DNA from: Asterochloris sp. CNOR1
Taxonomy: Eukaryota > Chlorophyta > Trebouxiophyceae > Trebouxiales > Trebouxiaceae
Assembly (NCBI GenBank): GCA_963969365.1
Contig: OZ017765.1
Location: 151,391-215,390, forward strand
Direction of reading: 5' to 3'
DNA: 64,000 nt
A program made the position numbers and the translations under genes. The notes under the pieces were generated by a model. That model worked only from the letters and a program-made list of their open reading frames with translations, had not been told where the DNA came from and did no database searches. Below, piece after piece: positions 41,396-51,796 of this stretch. The first letter of the stretch is position 1; every line of letters begins with the position of its first letter.

Positions 41396-41748
41396 GTCGA
41401 CTTTAACACAACGTTAACAACCTAACAACTTGTGCAAGTTGCGAACCTTTATAAGGGGATTTAACCTATACCTGCTTGGGCGTCCCTTCGCACTAAAAAA
41501 AGTTTAACTACTTTTGGTAAAAGAGAAACGTGCCTTGTTTGTAAAATAAAAAAGCTTTAAGAGAAAAAATAAGGTACTTTTCTTCTTGCTTTGCGACCGA
41601 GCCAGACCTTTGCTTTTGCATGTAGGAGGTAGCAAGCCGCAAATTCCAATCCAAAAAGCATCCACTAATCCAAAACAAGCGTTAGTTTCTGCTAGACAGT
41701 CCACCATACGACCACTTGCTTTGCACTTGCTTACAGATTTAGACAAGT
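41396..41748. other. Spacer between rpoC2 fragment and psaJ
   Basis: Mostly AT-rich unique sequence with a few gctttgc pieces. A frame at 41504-41746 (minus) is open but antisense to another open frame (41586-41789, plus), and neither resembles a known protein. Confidence 0.4.
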
Positions 41749-41874
41749 TTAAAAGGAGAAAACTAGAGGGTCAGGAAAGAAGCGATTGATTTCGATTAAA
41801 AGTCCAGCTGTGAAAGTAAACCAGATCAAAGCCACTACAGGAGCTGTAGAAAGATAAGTTGCAAAGTTTTTCAT
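41749..41874 (-). CDS. psaJ: Photosystem I subunit IX
   Basis: A 41-residue single-helix subunit. The start [15 protein letters not shown] and the end [13 protein letters not shown] are diagnostic. ATG at 41874, TAA stop. trnW and trnP lie further upstream on the same strand, an association common in green plastids. Confidence 0.96.
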   Translation of the reverse strand: MKNFATYLSTAPVVALIWFTFTAGLLIEINRFFPDPLVFSF

Positions 41875-43724
41875 GATGTGTTCCTTTTTATATAGAATTG
41901 TTAACTACGCGTTTAGATTTAAAGTGTTACTGGGCCTACCATTTTTGTTTGTTGTTCAAAGCATCACCTTTAAAAATTACACCTAAACTCTTGTAACCTT
42001 TCGTGATTGCTTTTTACTACCTTCGGTTGACGTAATACAACCAAGTGTAATTTTTTCTTGTTACGTGCTTGCTGCGCATCAACTACCTGCAATCGAATTT
42101 ATACAAAGCAAAACTTAGATTGTGTTTTAAATACAAATCCCCTGCTTGCTTAGCACGCAAAACTTGATCTTACCAAGTATTGATTATCGTTACGTGTAAA
42201 ATTTATCCAACCTCGACGTGTTGCTTGTGTTACCTTTGGTTACACCCTTTCATGCAAAGCACTACTACTTGTGTTGCCAAAGGATGCAAGAAGTTTGTAC
42301 TTGGTATCACGTCTTCCTTAAGAAAAACCATTTTCTCGTGCTTCCTTTGGCAACAACAATAAGTTTGTACAGTTGCGTTCTATCTGCTTGTAGCCGAAGG
42401 AAGCACGAGAAAGGGGATTTGTCAAAGAATTGGTACGCACAAGCAAGTTTTCCTGCGGATCAGAAACAGTTACAACACCTAGAATAAGATTTGTTCTTAG
42501 ACCAGGTCAAAATTAAACAGCCGGTAAAGGAATTCTTTCCACTTAACGTCAACCACGACTCGGCTTTAAGAAAATACGTGCGAAGGAGTTGGGTATCAAA
42601 TAACAGTTTCACAAAGAGTAAAGTCTAATTATTTAAAGTATTATAAAGGTAAAAAAACAAAGAAACCAGTTTTATGAAAAGATCCCTTAATTTTTTTACC
42701 TTGCGCCTCTTGGTACGTCCTATCTTCGATCAAGGATAGGTCGCAAAGAGAGGACAAAAGGTTAGGGTGCAATAAAAAGCACGTTTAGCAGAAAACTATA
42801 TTGTTTGTGCTACGTGTTGTAGCCAAAGACGACACGAATTGTACCCTTCGTCCTACGTACGGTTCTACGGCCTACAAAGTGTTGCGTCTACCTAAGGTTT
42901 TCAGCAAGTGTAACCATTCCTTGATCGAAGATAGGACGTAACTCGTACTACCAAGCAAAAACCAAGGGTACAAGTAGGTAGGGTGCGACACGAGCAAGAT
43001 TTAAACGCGATGTTTCCGATAAAAAAAGTGTTACTGCGGATCGGAAAGAGTCATAATTTACGAGCCACCTAATTCTGGTTTAAATCAAGTTCTCATCAAT
43101 CGAGAAACTTATGACCACCTGCTTACCTTGTAAAGCAAAGTTTAACCAGCTTGTCTTGTGCAGAGCACAAAGCTTTTCTATGTGAAAAAAGATTTTGCCA
43201 TTTCAACAACGTGTAGTGAAAATTGAAATAGAAGTAAAACTGCAACTAGTTGATGCGCAGCAAGCAGGTAACGAGAAAAACAGTATTTCTTTTTCAAAAA
43301 AAAGCGTAAAAATACAACTCGAGGTGAAGGTGCTTCGCCTCACCTTCACCTTCATCTTCATCTTCACCTCCTCTTTCAACTGTAATCTTGTTGAACCGTA
43401 GGTAGGGCAGGCACCCAACAAAAAGGTTTCTAACTATGCATCTGCTATAAGAGTAAAGGTTAAAAAACAAAGAGCGGAAAAACCATTTGTGAAAAACAAC
43501 CAACCGGACAAACCCTCCCTTAACACTCCCTTGCTCAATACTTAAAGGACGATTGATCGGAATATCTTAAAGATTATCATTACTAAACCCTTTAACATCT
43601 TGTTACACCTTTTTGTCCTCTCTTTGCGACCTATCCTTGATCGAAGATAGGACGTACCAAGAAACAAGTATTAAAAATTCATACTAGAACCAATAACGAT
43701 TTGCGGCTGATATCTTAAGTAACC
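41875..43724. repeat. 1.85-kb psaJ-trnW spacer
   Basis: An R4 copy near 42296 with the adjoining cttccttaagaaaaacc, inverted R1 at 42720, R1 at 42918 and 43633, a low-complexity ttcatc/ttcacc tract near 43340, and short accgtaggt pieces. No gene recognised. Confidence 0.55.
43323..43350. repeat. 10-bp hairpin in a ttcacc-rich tract
   Basis: ggtgaaggtg and caccttcacc pair over 10 bp with an 8-nt loop; the downstream arm continues into a ttcatc/ttcacc microsatellite. Confidence 0.55.
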
Positions 43725-43797
43725 CACGTCCTGTAGGACTTGAACCCACGACATTAGGTTTTGGAAACCTACGTTCTACCAACTGAACTAAGGACGT
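43725..43797 (-). tRNA. trnW(cca): tRNA-Trp (CCA)
   Basis: 73 nt. The acceptor acgtcct pairs with aggacgt. The anticodon loop ttccaaa gives CCA. The T arm gtgggttcaagtcctac has a terminal G-C/U mix. With an unmodified CCA it reads UGG only, relevant to the in-frame TGA at 48424. Confidence 0.94.
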
Positions 43798-44227
43798 TTT
43801 GAAAGAATACGTGAAACAATATTGCTTTTTAAAAGGATTCTTTTACCCTATAAAGCAGTCTAGACTGTTTTGTTAAACATGACCCAAGGTTGTGCTACCT
43901 ATTTGTAACCGAAGACAACACAAGCAACACCTATTACAACCTGTTAATGCCACACAAAAGCTTTTGTTTGGCACGTAAAGTAGGTAAAGAGTAACATCGC
44001 TATCGTTTGCACGTTCTCTTTCGTTTCACCTGTGTTTCCTTACCTGCTTGTAGCCGAAAGAACCGCAAAAAAGGATTATAAGCAATTAACCTCACCCTAT
44101 GTAAACCAATCTTCTTACTACTAATAAAACCGCGTTAAACACTTGCAATTTTTCGTGCCATAGGCAAAACGTAACACAACCAATAAAAAACTTTATAAGC
44201 AAACATTAAACGGTTTTTCGAATTCCT
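43798..44227. repeat. trnW-trnP spacer
   Basis: Two R2-like copies (43895, 44050) and a gccataggcaaaacg piece near 44158. No gene. Confidence 0.5.
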
Positions 44228-44301
44228 TCGGGATGACAGGATTCGAACCTGCGACCTCCTGTTCCCAAAACAGGCGCGCTACCAAACTGCGCTACATCCC
44301 G
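44228..44301 (-). tRNA. trnP(ugg): tRNA-Pro (UGG)
   Basis: 74 nt. The acceptor cgggatg pairs with catcccg. The anticodon loop tttggga gives TGG. The T arm caggttcgaatcctg is perfect. Confidence 0.95.
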
Positions 44302-45076
44302 TTCGCTTGTATGAGATCACTTTACAGGGTGTAAAAAAGTTCTGCAATCTTTACAAAAAACAAATTTACCAAACCTAGTTGACATCTTTTTGTTTTTAGA
44401 GCGAAAACAAGAAAGTGATTTAATCTTCTATACCAAGTATGGGTCCAACAAAAATTAATACCAAGCAAATGTTAGTTTTGCTCAGCCTGACAAAGTGAGT
44501 TAAGCAAAACTAATACCTGCTGAACCGTAGACAGCACAACAAAAGGTTTTACATAAAACTTGAAAGTTGTTTGTCTTGTAACCTTCCTAGACTTGTAGCC
44601 AAGGGCAACACGCAGGACGGAACACAAGCAAAACCTTTTGTTGCATTGCCTACGGTTCAGCAAGTACAAGTTGATGATAAAACTGTTTTTTTATTGCTAC
44701 AGAAACTTACCCTTCAAGGCAAGGGGGGCTTCGCACAAGGTAGTATACCAAGTGGTTTTGTTTAACGACCCTGTGCTACCTGCTTGTACCCTTGGTCCTT
44801 GTAGCCAAAGGCAACATTACAAGTTACGTCCTATCTTCGATCAAGGAATGATTACACTTGCTTCGCGCGACGGCAACACAAGCAAAACCTTGTGCTTGCA
44901 AAACAGGCAACCGTTCCAGGTAGAACGAGAAATCAAACCATCAATTCGAGTGTTTTCTAAGCACTTACCTTGGATCTACTTTCGAAGGAAGGGTATTGGT
45001 TAGAAGCGTAGTTTGCACAGTTTGAGCCGTTTTGTGATTATATAAAAACCTTTATGTCCAAAAAATCTCAAGTTTT
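44302..45076. repeat. trnP-psbT spacer
   Basis: R2-like near 44590 and 44800, inverted R1 at 44830 adjoining a variant of R3, and a direct repeat aaccttttgttg / aaaggtttta around the 44540-44640 region. No gene. Confidence 0.5.
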
Positions 45077-45172
45077 TTATTTAATAAGTTTTGGAGGTTC
45101 TCTAAAGAAGATTGCAAAGAAAATAATACCTAATGTACCTATTAATAAGAAAGTATAAACTAAAGCTTCCAT
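45077..45172 (-). CDS. psbT: Photosystem II protein PsbT
   Basis: A 31-residue single-helix PSII subunit. [15 protein letters not shown] and FFREPPK are diagnostic. It lies downstream of psbB on the same strand after 434 nt; psbN and psbH, normally next, are at 26-27 kb instead. Confidence 0.96.
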   Translation of the reverse strand: MEALVYTFLLIGTLGIIFFAIFFREPPKLIK

Positions 45173-45606
45173 AGTGGAAATTTAAATCGATAAGATGATA
45201 TTTTGTCAAAGTGAACGGGTAAAACTACGTGTTGTTTTAACCTAGTCGGTAAGAAAAGCAACGGTGTTGTAACTTGTTGCTGCAATATGGTAAGCCAGTT
45301 AAAGAGATGCTTGTGCTGGTACATCCAAAGAGTAGGTCTTTCTCTCGTTCTCGGCAAAGGGTACAAGTCTTACAACCCAACGTAGAGATAGAGTTGGAAC
45401 CAAGTACCTACAAATCATAAATGTTACAGAAATGGAGCCTCTGCCGTCCTTATGATTTGCAACAATAACTTTTCGTTAACGAGTACCCTTTGCTGAGAAC
45501 GAGAGAAAGATCTATCTTTTAAACTTACCAACACGTAAGGGTATATGTGAAAAAGAGAAATTACATATAGTTAACTTGCGTTTCGCGTGCAGGCGAACAA
45601 ACACCT
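45173..45606. repeat. psbB-psbT spacer with a 28-bp inverted repeat
   Basis: Arms 45337-45364 and 45483-45510 pair over 28 bp with one mismatch and contain R5. A 10-bp inner pair, caaatcataa (45411) and ttatgatttg (45450), nests inside. A large stem could form in a psbB-psbT transcript. Confidence 0.65.
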
Positions 45607-47133
45607 TTAAACTGATTGTCGTCGGGTAGTCACGTCACCTAATTTCTGATATGCACCAAATTCAACTTGGTCGTCAAGGTCTGGGTCAATTCCAGCAAAA
45701 ACATCTCGGAAGATTGCTCTTGCACCATGCCAAATGTGCCCAAAAAAGAACAACAAGGCAAAACACAAATGACCAAACGTGAACCAGCCTCGTGGACTGC
45801 TCCTAAAAACCCCATCTGATTGAAGAGTAGCACGGTCAAATTCAAAGATCTCACCCAATTGAGCTCGACGAGCGTATTTCTTAACAGTAGCAGGGTCATT
45901 AAAAGAAACTTGGTCTAACTCACCACCATAGAAAGTTACAGAGACACCAACCTGTTCCACACTGTATTTTGACTCAGCTCGACGGAAAGGAACGTCAGCC
46001 CTTACAACTCCATCTTTATCGATTAAAATAACAGGGAATGTTTCAAAGAAAGTAGGCATACGACGAACAAAGAGCTCATTTCCGTCTTTGTCTTTGAAAA
46101 CTGCGTGCCCTAACCACCCAACAGCAATACCATCTCCACTGTTCATTGCGCCGGCACGGAAAAGACCCCCTTTCGCAGGGTTGTTACCGATATAATCGTA
46201 GAAAGCTAGTTTTTCCGGTATTTGTGACCAGCTTTGAGAGGGGGTTGATCCCTCAGACAAACTGATTTGTACTCGCTTTTCAATCTCTTGTTGGAAGAAA
46301 CCTAAATCCCATTGATAACGAGTCGGTCCGTATAATTCAATTGGAGTAGCGGCAGATCCATACCACATAGTCCCTGCTACTACAAAAGCTGCCCAGAAAA
46401 CTGCTGCAATACTACTAGATAACACAGTTTCAACATTACCCATTCGTAACCCGTTATAAAGGCGTTGAGGTGGGCGAACACACAAATGAAACAAACCAGC
46501 TAAAACGCCTAGAATACCTGCCGCGATGTGATGAGCCGGAATCCCACCAGGATTGTAAGGGTCAAAGCCCTCCGCCCCCCATGACGGTGCAACGGGTTGA
46601 ACACTTCCAGTAATACCATAAGGATCAGAAACCCAAATACCAGGGCCAAACAAACCTGTTACATGAAAAGCTCCAAAGCTAAAACATAACAAACCAGAAA
46701 GGAAAAGGTGAATCCCAAAGATTTTTGGCAAGTCTAAAACAGGGTCTCCAGTTCTCGGGTCACGGAACAACTCAAGGTCCCAAAAAACCCAATGCCAGAT
46801 TGACGCAAAAAACAATGCACCAGACAACAAGATATGAGACGTAGCTACTCCCTCATAACTCCAAATACCTGGATTGGTCGCTGTTTCACCACTAATCGTC
46901 CAACCGTTCCATGATTGGGTAATTCCTAAGCGAGTCATGAAAGGAAGAACAAACATTCCTTGTCGCCACATTGGGTTTAAAACAGGGTCAGAAGGGTCAA
47001 AAACAGCTAATTCGTAAAAAGCCATCGAACCCGCCCAACCTGAAACAAGAGAAGTGTGCATCAAATGAACGGCAATCAATCGTCCAGGATCATTTAATAC
47101 TACTGTATGGACACGATACCAAGGTAATCCCAT
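45607..47133 (-). CDS. psbB: Photosystem II CP47 chlorophyll apoprotein
   Basis: A 508-residue core antenna with six helices. I chose the ATG at 47133 because [19 protein letters not shown] is the conserved start; the frame extends 17 codons upstream without similarity. Paired histidines ([43 protein letters not shown]) are all present. psbT follows. TAA stop. Confidence 0.98.
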   Translation of the reverse strand: MGLPWYRVHTVVLNDPGRLIAVHLMHTSLVSGWAGSMAFYELAVFDPSDPVLNPMWRQGMFVLPFMTRLGITQSWNGWTISGETATNPGIWSYEGVATSHILLSGALFFASIWHWVFWDLELFRDPRTGDPVLDLPKIFGIHLFLSGLLCFSFGAFHVTGLFGPGIWVSDPYGITGSVQPVAPSWGAEGFDPYNPGGIPAHHIAAGILGVLAGLFHLCVRPPQRLYNGLRMGNVETVLSSSIAAVFWAAFVVAGTMWYGSAATPIELYGPTRYQWDLGFFQQEIEKRVQISLSEGSTPSQSWSQIPEKLAFYDYIGNNPAKGGLFRAGAMNSGDGIAVGWLGHAVFKDKDGNELFVRRMPTFFETFPVILIDKDGVVRADVPFRRAESKYSVEQVGVSVTFYGGELDQVSFNDPATVKKYARRAQLGEIFEFDRATLQSDGVFRSSPRGWFTFGHLCFALLFFFGHIWHGARAIFRDVFAGIDPDLDDQVEFGAYQKLGDVTTRRQSV

Positions 47134-47845
47134 AAGAATTTCATACAAAAAAAGGCCAATTTTGGTGCAAAGCAAAAAGAGCAATTGATAACCGTTCTCT
47201 AAAACAACACATCTCGTTTGTTGTGACTTTGTTTAGTAGACCAATTGCAAAGCATCTGTTGCCTTTGGCTACAAATTTTGGTTACACAACAATTAAGAGT
47301 TTTTATGTGAAGTTGAAAACTTAAAAAAGTTCAATATACAAATTCAAGTTTTGGTTAAGAAAACATTTTACTTTGCACTTGCAAAACCTCCTTTTAAGTG
47401 GTTTACTTTCTTTCTTTTGAATAATGTTATTTAAATTATATCATAAAACAGTTGGAAAGTAGAACCGTTTTCAACAGATTCAGCACATGTAACGGTAACA
47501 ATGTAAGTAATTGATAAGTAATGACGAAAACAAACTCTAGTTACTCTTGCGTGCCAAACAAGTGTTGCCTTCGGCTACAAATGCCAAGCAAGTAGGTAGA
47601 CGTGAGCCGAAAAGATTTTACGAGCTTCTTATTGTACCCTTTGCCAAGAACGAGAGAAAGACCTATCCTTGATCGAAGATAGGACGTAGCAACACGTCCT
47701 TCAAACGCGCACGTTATGCGTACCAAGAAGTGCAACCAAAGATAGGGCGTAATTGCCTTTGCCTACAACCCTTCTCTGACAAACAAGGAATACAATAAGA
47801 AGCACGCAATCGTTTTTAGATAGAACAAAGTAAGTAACTAAGTCC
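47134..47845. other. Spacer upstream of psbB
   Basis: 47185-47520 is AT-rich and probably holds the psbB promoter (TATAAT read on the minus strand at 47435-47440). 47550-47820 is repeats: R2 at 47566, R5 at 47640 and R1 at 47668. Confidence 0.5.
47435..47440 (-). promoter_or_regulatory. Possible psbB -10 box
   Basis: TATAAT on the minus strand, about 300 nt before the psbB start. A weak -35 (TTCTAC) lies 18 nt upstream. Assignment to psbB rests on position only. Confidence 0.4.
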
Positions 47846-47877
47846 TTGCCTGCCATGTGTTCTCACTTGGCAGGCAA
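47846..47877 (-). terminator. 10-bp hairpin after the unrecognised ORF
   Basis: ttgcctgcca and tggcaggcaa form a perfect stem with a 12-nt loop, 19 nt beyond the stop codon of the ORF at 47896-48480. Its position fits a 3'-end stem for that ORF. Confidence 0.6.
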
Positions 47878-47895
47878 ATAGTAAAAGTTGTTACC

Positions 47896-48480
47896 TTAAA
47901 AATCTCTTTTTTGTTTTCTAAACCTGTTTAAAAGTTTCAAGATAAAATTACTAGTTACCTTCTTGTTTTTTTGTTTCACTACCTTTCGCAACCGTTCAAC
48001 TTTTTGCATTAAAAGAGGAAGTGGGTTCTCAAAAGTCAATTTGCACGACAATCTAACAAATCGCTCGAACATTTTATCTAGTCTATGTTCAATAATTGGA
48101 TGGAATTGGTTGTCCGGGATAGAACATATTTCCTCCAGCAGCTTTTTTACGGCTAGCATCTCTGCTATTAGCTCCCAATCTTTCCTTTGAGTTGCTTCGA
48201 CAACATCCAACCCAATTTCTCCACTATTTTTAAGTAGAGCTTCTTTATAAATAGCAGCTTTTTTTTCTTCCTCAGAAAGCTCTTTTATTACTTTAAAAGC
48301 TTTTACTTCGAGTGCTTCCATTAACTTTTCAAGCTTACGCCTCTCCACTTCTCCTTCAGAAGGAGATTTACGGAGGGCGTTCTTTACATCGTCTAATTGG
48401 ATTGCAAGGTCGAGTAGTTGACTTCAAAAAGGTTCTGAAAGGTTTTTATATTTTTGCAGGTAAAAAGAAAAATTTTTCAT
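47896..48480 (-). CDS. Unrecognised ORF, 194 codons with one in-frame TGA
   Basis: ATG at 48480 with an excellent AAGGAG 5 nt upstream. The frame reads MKNFSFYLQKYKNLSEPF, then TGA at 48424-48426, then continues without stops for 175 codons to TAA. The downstream part is charged and helix-rich (EERRK-like runs: VERRKLEKLMEALEVK, ELSEEEKKAAIYKEALL, MQKVERLRKVVKQKNKK). A GTG at 48348 could restart a 150-residue version but lacks a ribosome binding site. The upstream DNA copies the rbcL promoter segment and a hairpin follows. I do not recognise a family. It may be a recently broken gene, or be read through. Confidence 0.55.
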
Positions 48481-48535
48481 AAATTCTCCTTACTAATAAG
48501 TTAAAAAAAATATATTTTATAATACCATTTCTTTA

Positions 48536-48565
48536 ATAACAACTTTTGCTTACTAATAGTGCCAA
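48536..48565 (-). promoter_or_regulatory. Promoter of the unrecognised ORF, copy of the rbcL promoter
   Basis: The 71-bp segment 48519-48589 (minus strand) matches 31935-32005 at about 62 of 71 positions. The -35 is TTGGCA (48560-48565) and the -10 TGTTAT (48536-48541), 18 nt apart; both differ by one base from the rbcL copy. It lies 56 nt before the ATG. Confidence 0.6.
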
Positions 48566-48589
48566 AAGTATAACTTCGATTTTATCATG

Positions 48590-49788
48590 TTTCATAACTA
48601 GCAAAGCTGTTTGTATGTTTTGTTCCACGTGTTGTATTGTTTGGCAACACAGTTTTGTACCCTAGCAACACAAGCGATTTGTGTACCGTAGACCAGAGGT
48701 AGTGTAGCCAAAGGGTACAATAAGAAACACGTGTTGCGTCTCAAGGAAGGGTTATCAAGGGTACAAGAACGTAGAACAAGCAAGTAGTAAAACAAAACGA
48801 TTTTCCACTTGCTAGTTACGTTCAAGTTAAGCACCTGTAAAAAAAGAGTTGCAAAGCATAATCTTTACAAGCCAACCATTTTATCGTTCGTAGGGTGATA
48901 GTTTTCCACGTTTCTTTTTTTAACTAAGTTAGTACCCTCAGTGCAAGTTCTTTCTCAATGTAGTTGCATAGAAAAAAGAGCATATTCGACGGAATCCATC
49001 CACGTTGCACAAAAACAGCAAAAAAGGCAGCACAGTTAACAAACAAAACCCAATTGTTTTCCAAGTAATATCACAGGCGCGTGTATTTAGCAAACAAGGA
49101 GATTAACTCTTGTATTGCACAAACTAACGTTTTGAAAACAATCGTAAGGTTGGAGGTACAGGTAACATTCTGTGCGAAAGAAACAGATCGCTTTTCTATC
49201 AAAAACTCTACTCGTGTTGGTAGGTGATGCTTTGTATGGATAGGTCTACGAACAAAGCAGGTTAAAAGCAAAAGGTTCAAAACCAAAGGTCCTGCGTCTA
49301 CTTACGAACGGTTACTCATAACCGTAGAACCGTAAAACCGTAGAACCGTAGAACCGTAGGTAAACCTATTCTTTGAACGTACTGTTTTGCAAGTACGACA
49401 GGCTCCACGTCTATGTCAACCGATTGGTTCGATTTGCTTTGCACGTAAGCAAAGCAACCAGATAATCGTGCTTCGCTCGAAAGTGCCGCTTTCTAATTGC
49501 TCGTCCTACCTACTTGTAGCCGAAAGCAACACAAGGAAGACGTGCTGCGCTCTACCTTTGATTGACATGATGCCAAGTAAGACCTTACTTTACCCCAAGG
49601 CAACACAAGTAGTAGTGTTGTTACCTCCCAAGGTAGATCTGTCCATACAAAGCATCACGTACCAACACGTACCCTACAAGTAGGTTGCACTAAAAACAAA
49701 ACCTTTGTGGAAAGTTAAAAAACTTTTAAATTGTGTTATACTTGTTGTTATGTTATAAATGAAACAATAAAGTACAACTAAAATTATT
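48590..49788. repeat. 1.2-kb spacer before trnK
   Basis: R2-like pieces (48710, 49515), a degenerate aaccgtaga run (49320-49360), and a promoter-like pair at 49731. 48850-49200 is repeat-poor with no recognised gene. Confidence 0.5.
49731..49759 (+). promoter_or_regulatory. trnK promoter, TTGTGT-17-TATAAA
   Basis: -35 TTGTGT (49731-49736) and -10 TATAAA (49754-49759), 17 nt apart, ending 29 nt before trnK. Confidence 0.5.
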
Positions 49789-49860
49789 GGGTTGGTAGCT
49801 CAGTGGTAGAGCATTCGGCTTTTAACCGACTGGTCGAGGGTTCGAATCCCTCCCAACCCA
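49789..49860 (+). tRNA. trnK(uuu): tRNA-Lys (UUU)
   Basis: 72 nt. The acceptor gggttgg pairs with ccaaccc. The anticodon loop cttttaa gives TTT. The T arm gagggttcgaatccctc is perfect. No intron, as expected for chlorophytes. Confidence 0.96.
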
Positions 49861-50539
49861 TATTTGGAACTACGTAGGTTAAGTAAAACGTATGGTTGCT
49901 TATCACTTAACAAAGTTTACGAGTAATTCGTGAAGACGGAACAAGTACGATATTGTTGTTTGCCTAATACCAAACAAAAACAAATACATAATGTTTTATC
50001 TACCTTATTTCTAACGTGTAACCAAAGGTAACTTCATAGAGGTTCTACCAAGTCATTGAACCAATAAAGGGTAATTAATTTACAAAACACCAGATGTTTA
50101 TGCTTGCTTCGCACAAACAAGACAAGTAAAATGTAACTTTTCCTGTTTTGAAGGCCAATTACTCGTAATTTACTGAACCTTTTTAAAAAAAGCAAGATCA
50201 AATCTTGTCGTGGTAATCAATTTACTTTGCTTGGTAACATGCTTTCCTTTAGAAGGTAAAGATCTTGTGAATTCTTTCACACTACTACTTGTGTGGTCAA
50301 AGGGTACAATATATAAATAAACTCTTTTTTAGGAGAAACCACTTTCTCGTGCTTCCTTTGGCCACAACAAGGGGGTCGTACTGTTGCGTCGACGTTTAAC
50401 CATTCCTTGATCGAAGATAGGACGTAACTCGTACTGCTAAGCAAGTTTGAAGAAGCTACTCGTCAAAAAACAAGAAATTGGTACGCACCAGAATCAAAAT
50501 TCAAAAGAAACGGCCAAAACTTTTAAAGGTAATTAATTG
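49861..50539. repeat. trnK-tilS spacer
   Basis: A module gaaaccactttctcgtgcttc near 50336 is shared with 42330. R1 near 50405. No gene recognised. Confidence 0.5.
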
Positions 50540-51796
50540 TTACGGAATAACGAAAAGAAACCCTTTTTTTGGAAGAAAAATCATTTTTAAAGGAGATTTC
50601 TTGTGCGCAGAAAAAGTAAAAAAAGTTTTTGAGTTATTACTTCTAGTAAAGAATTGATTTCTTGATTGACCGTAGATAGAAAAGTTATTTAAATTACGTG
50701 TTTTACAAATCAAAAAAACCATACTGCCAAGCAATCGGCTGGTTGGCAGAATGTGATTGAACTTTACTGTTCTATATTGTTTGAAAAAGTGCGTGCCAAA
50801 CAATTGGTTGCTTTTTTTATTTTCGTACATGTTTCTGGTGCTTGCTTGGCACAAAAAAGTGATCGCGGTACAAAGTATCTCGAGAATGGTCGACTGATAA
50901 CAAGTGCTTTGAAATCTGGTTGTTCGACACAATCTTATTCCTTCCCACAAGCAACAGACGCAGAGAAAGTGCGCCATGATTCGTGAGTGATCGATTTGTG
51001 CCATATTTAATATGTTGCAATAGATGCAGTTGTTAGGCATATGTAAAACAACATGCAAATTATGGTTATCAGTTTTTCTACCATGTACAAAAATAGAACT
51101 GTTTGATTTGATTCGATATGAATCAATCATTTTAGTTTTGTTTTTGTACATTTTTAACAGGTGTTCGATGTGATAAGATCTTATCTGTTTTGTTTCAACA
51201 ATAAAACAAGATTGAGCTTGGGTTGTTCCCCCATCAAGTCTTGGAACAACTTTCTCTAAAAACAATTTAACAACTCTTCGAGTAAGGGGCAATGGAAGAC
51301 GAGCAATTAAATACGTATTTAAAATCAACCATTTTTGATTGTTTGTCATAATTACATTTAAGAGACGGTTTGTTAAAAAAGACAAGTATTGTTCTTCAAC
51401 ACTTGTTATTTCAATAAATTGATAAATAGCATAATCAGTTTGTGGGTTGAAAAACAATCGTAAAACGGGTAATACTTGTTTTCGAATTCTGTTACGAGAA
51501 AAATGGGTGTTTTGATTGCTTTTGTCGGGTTGCAGGGGTAAACCCCAACGGCTAGAAAGGATTGTAATTTGAAAACGATTTATGCTTAGCAACGGCCGAA
51601 CAATTAGAATAACACCGGTAGACCAACAATGATTGCTTTGGGTTGAATAAAAAAAATTGTATTGATTTTTATTGTTTTCCTTTTGGGTGACAAACCAATA
51701 CTTTACAAGATAGTTTTTTCTTTGTAGTTGGTTATTCATAAACATGTCGTGCGAAACAAGTGGTGGGTACAACGCGAAAGCCAAGCAACCGGCCAT
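50540..51796 (-). CDS. tilS: TilS-like tRNA(Ile)-lysidine synthetase, N-terminus missing
   Basis: TilS modifies the CAU anticodon of tRNA-Ile2 to lysidine. This 418-residue frame has the second half of the catalytic domain: IVRPLLSINRF at about 65-75, then DKSNQNTHFSRNRIRK at 91-106, a hallmark of the family. The ATP-binding SGGxDS loop that should precede it is absent from this frame. The first 20 residues are repeat-derived, and the adjacent minus-strand frame (51736-51936) reads FFHRLAETELEREGF, which could be the displaced upstream part. So the gene is either frameshifted or expressed in pieces. Confidence 0.65.
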   Translation of the reverse strand: MAGCLAFALYPPLVSHDMFMNNQLQRKNYLVKYWFVTQKENNKNQYNFFYSTQSNHCWSTGVILIVRPLLSINRFQITILSSRWGLPLQPDKSNQNTHFSRNRIRKQVLPVLRLFFNPQTDYAIYQFIEITSVEEQYLSFLTNRLLNVIMTNNQKWLILNTYLIARLPLPLTRRVVKLFLEKVVPRLDGGTTQAQSCFIVETKQIRSYHIEHLLKMYKNKTKMIDSYRIKSNSSIFVHGRKTDNHNLHVVLHMPNNCIYCNILNMAQIDHSRIMAHFLCVCCLWEGIRLCRTTRFQSTCYQSTILEILCTAITFLCQASTRNMYENKKSNQLFGTHFFKQYRTVKFNHILPTSRLLGSMVFLICKTRNLNNFSIYGQSRNQFFTRSNNSKTFFTFSAHKKSPLKMIFLPKKGFLFVIP

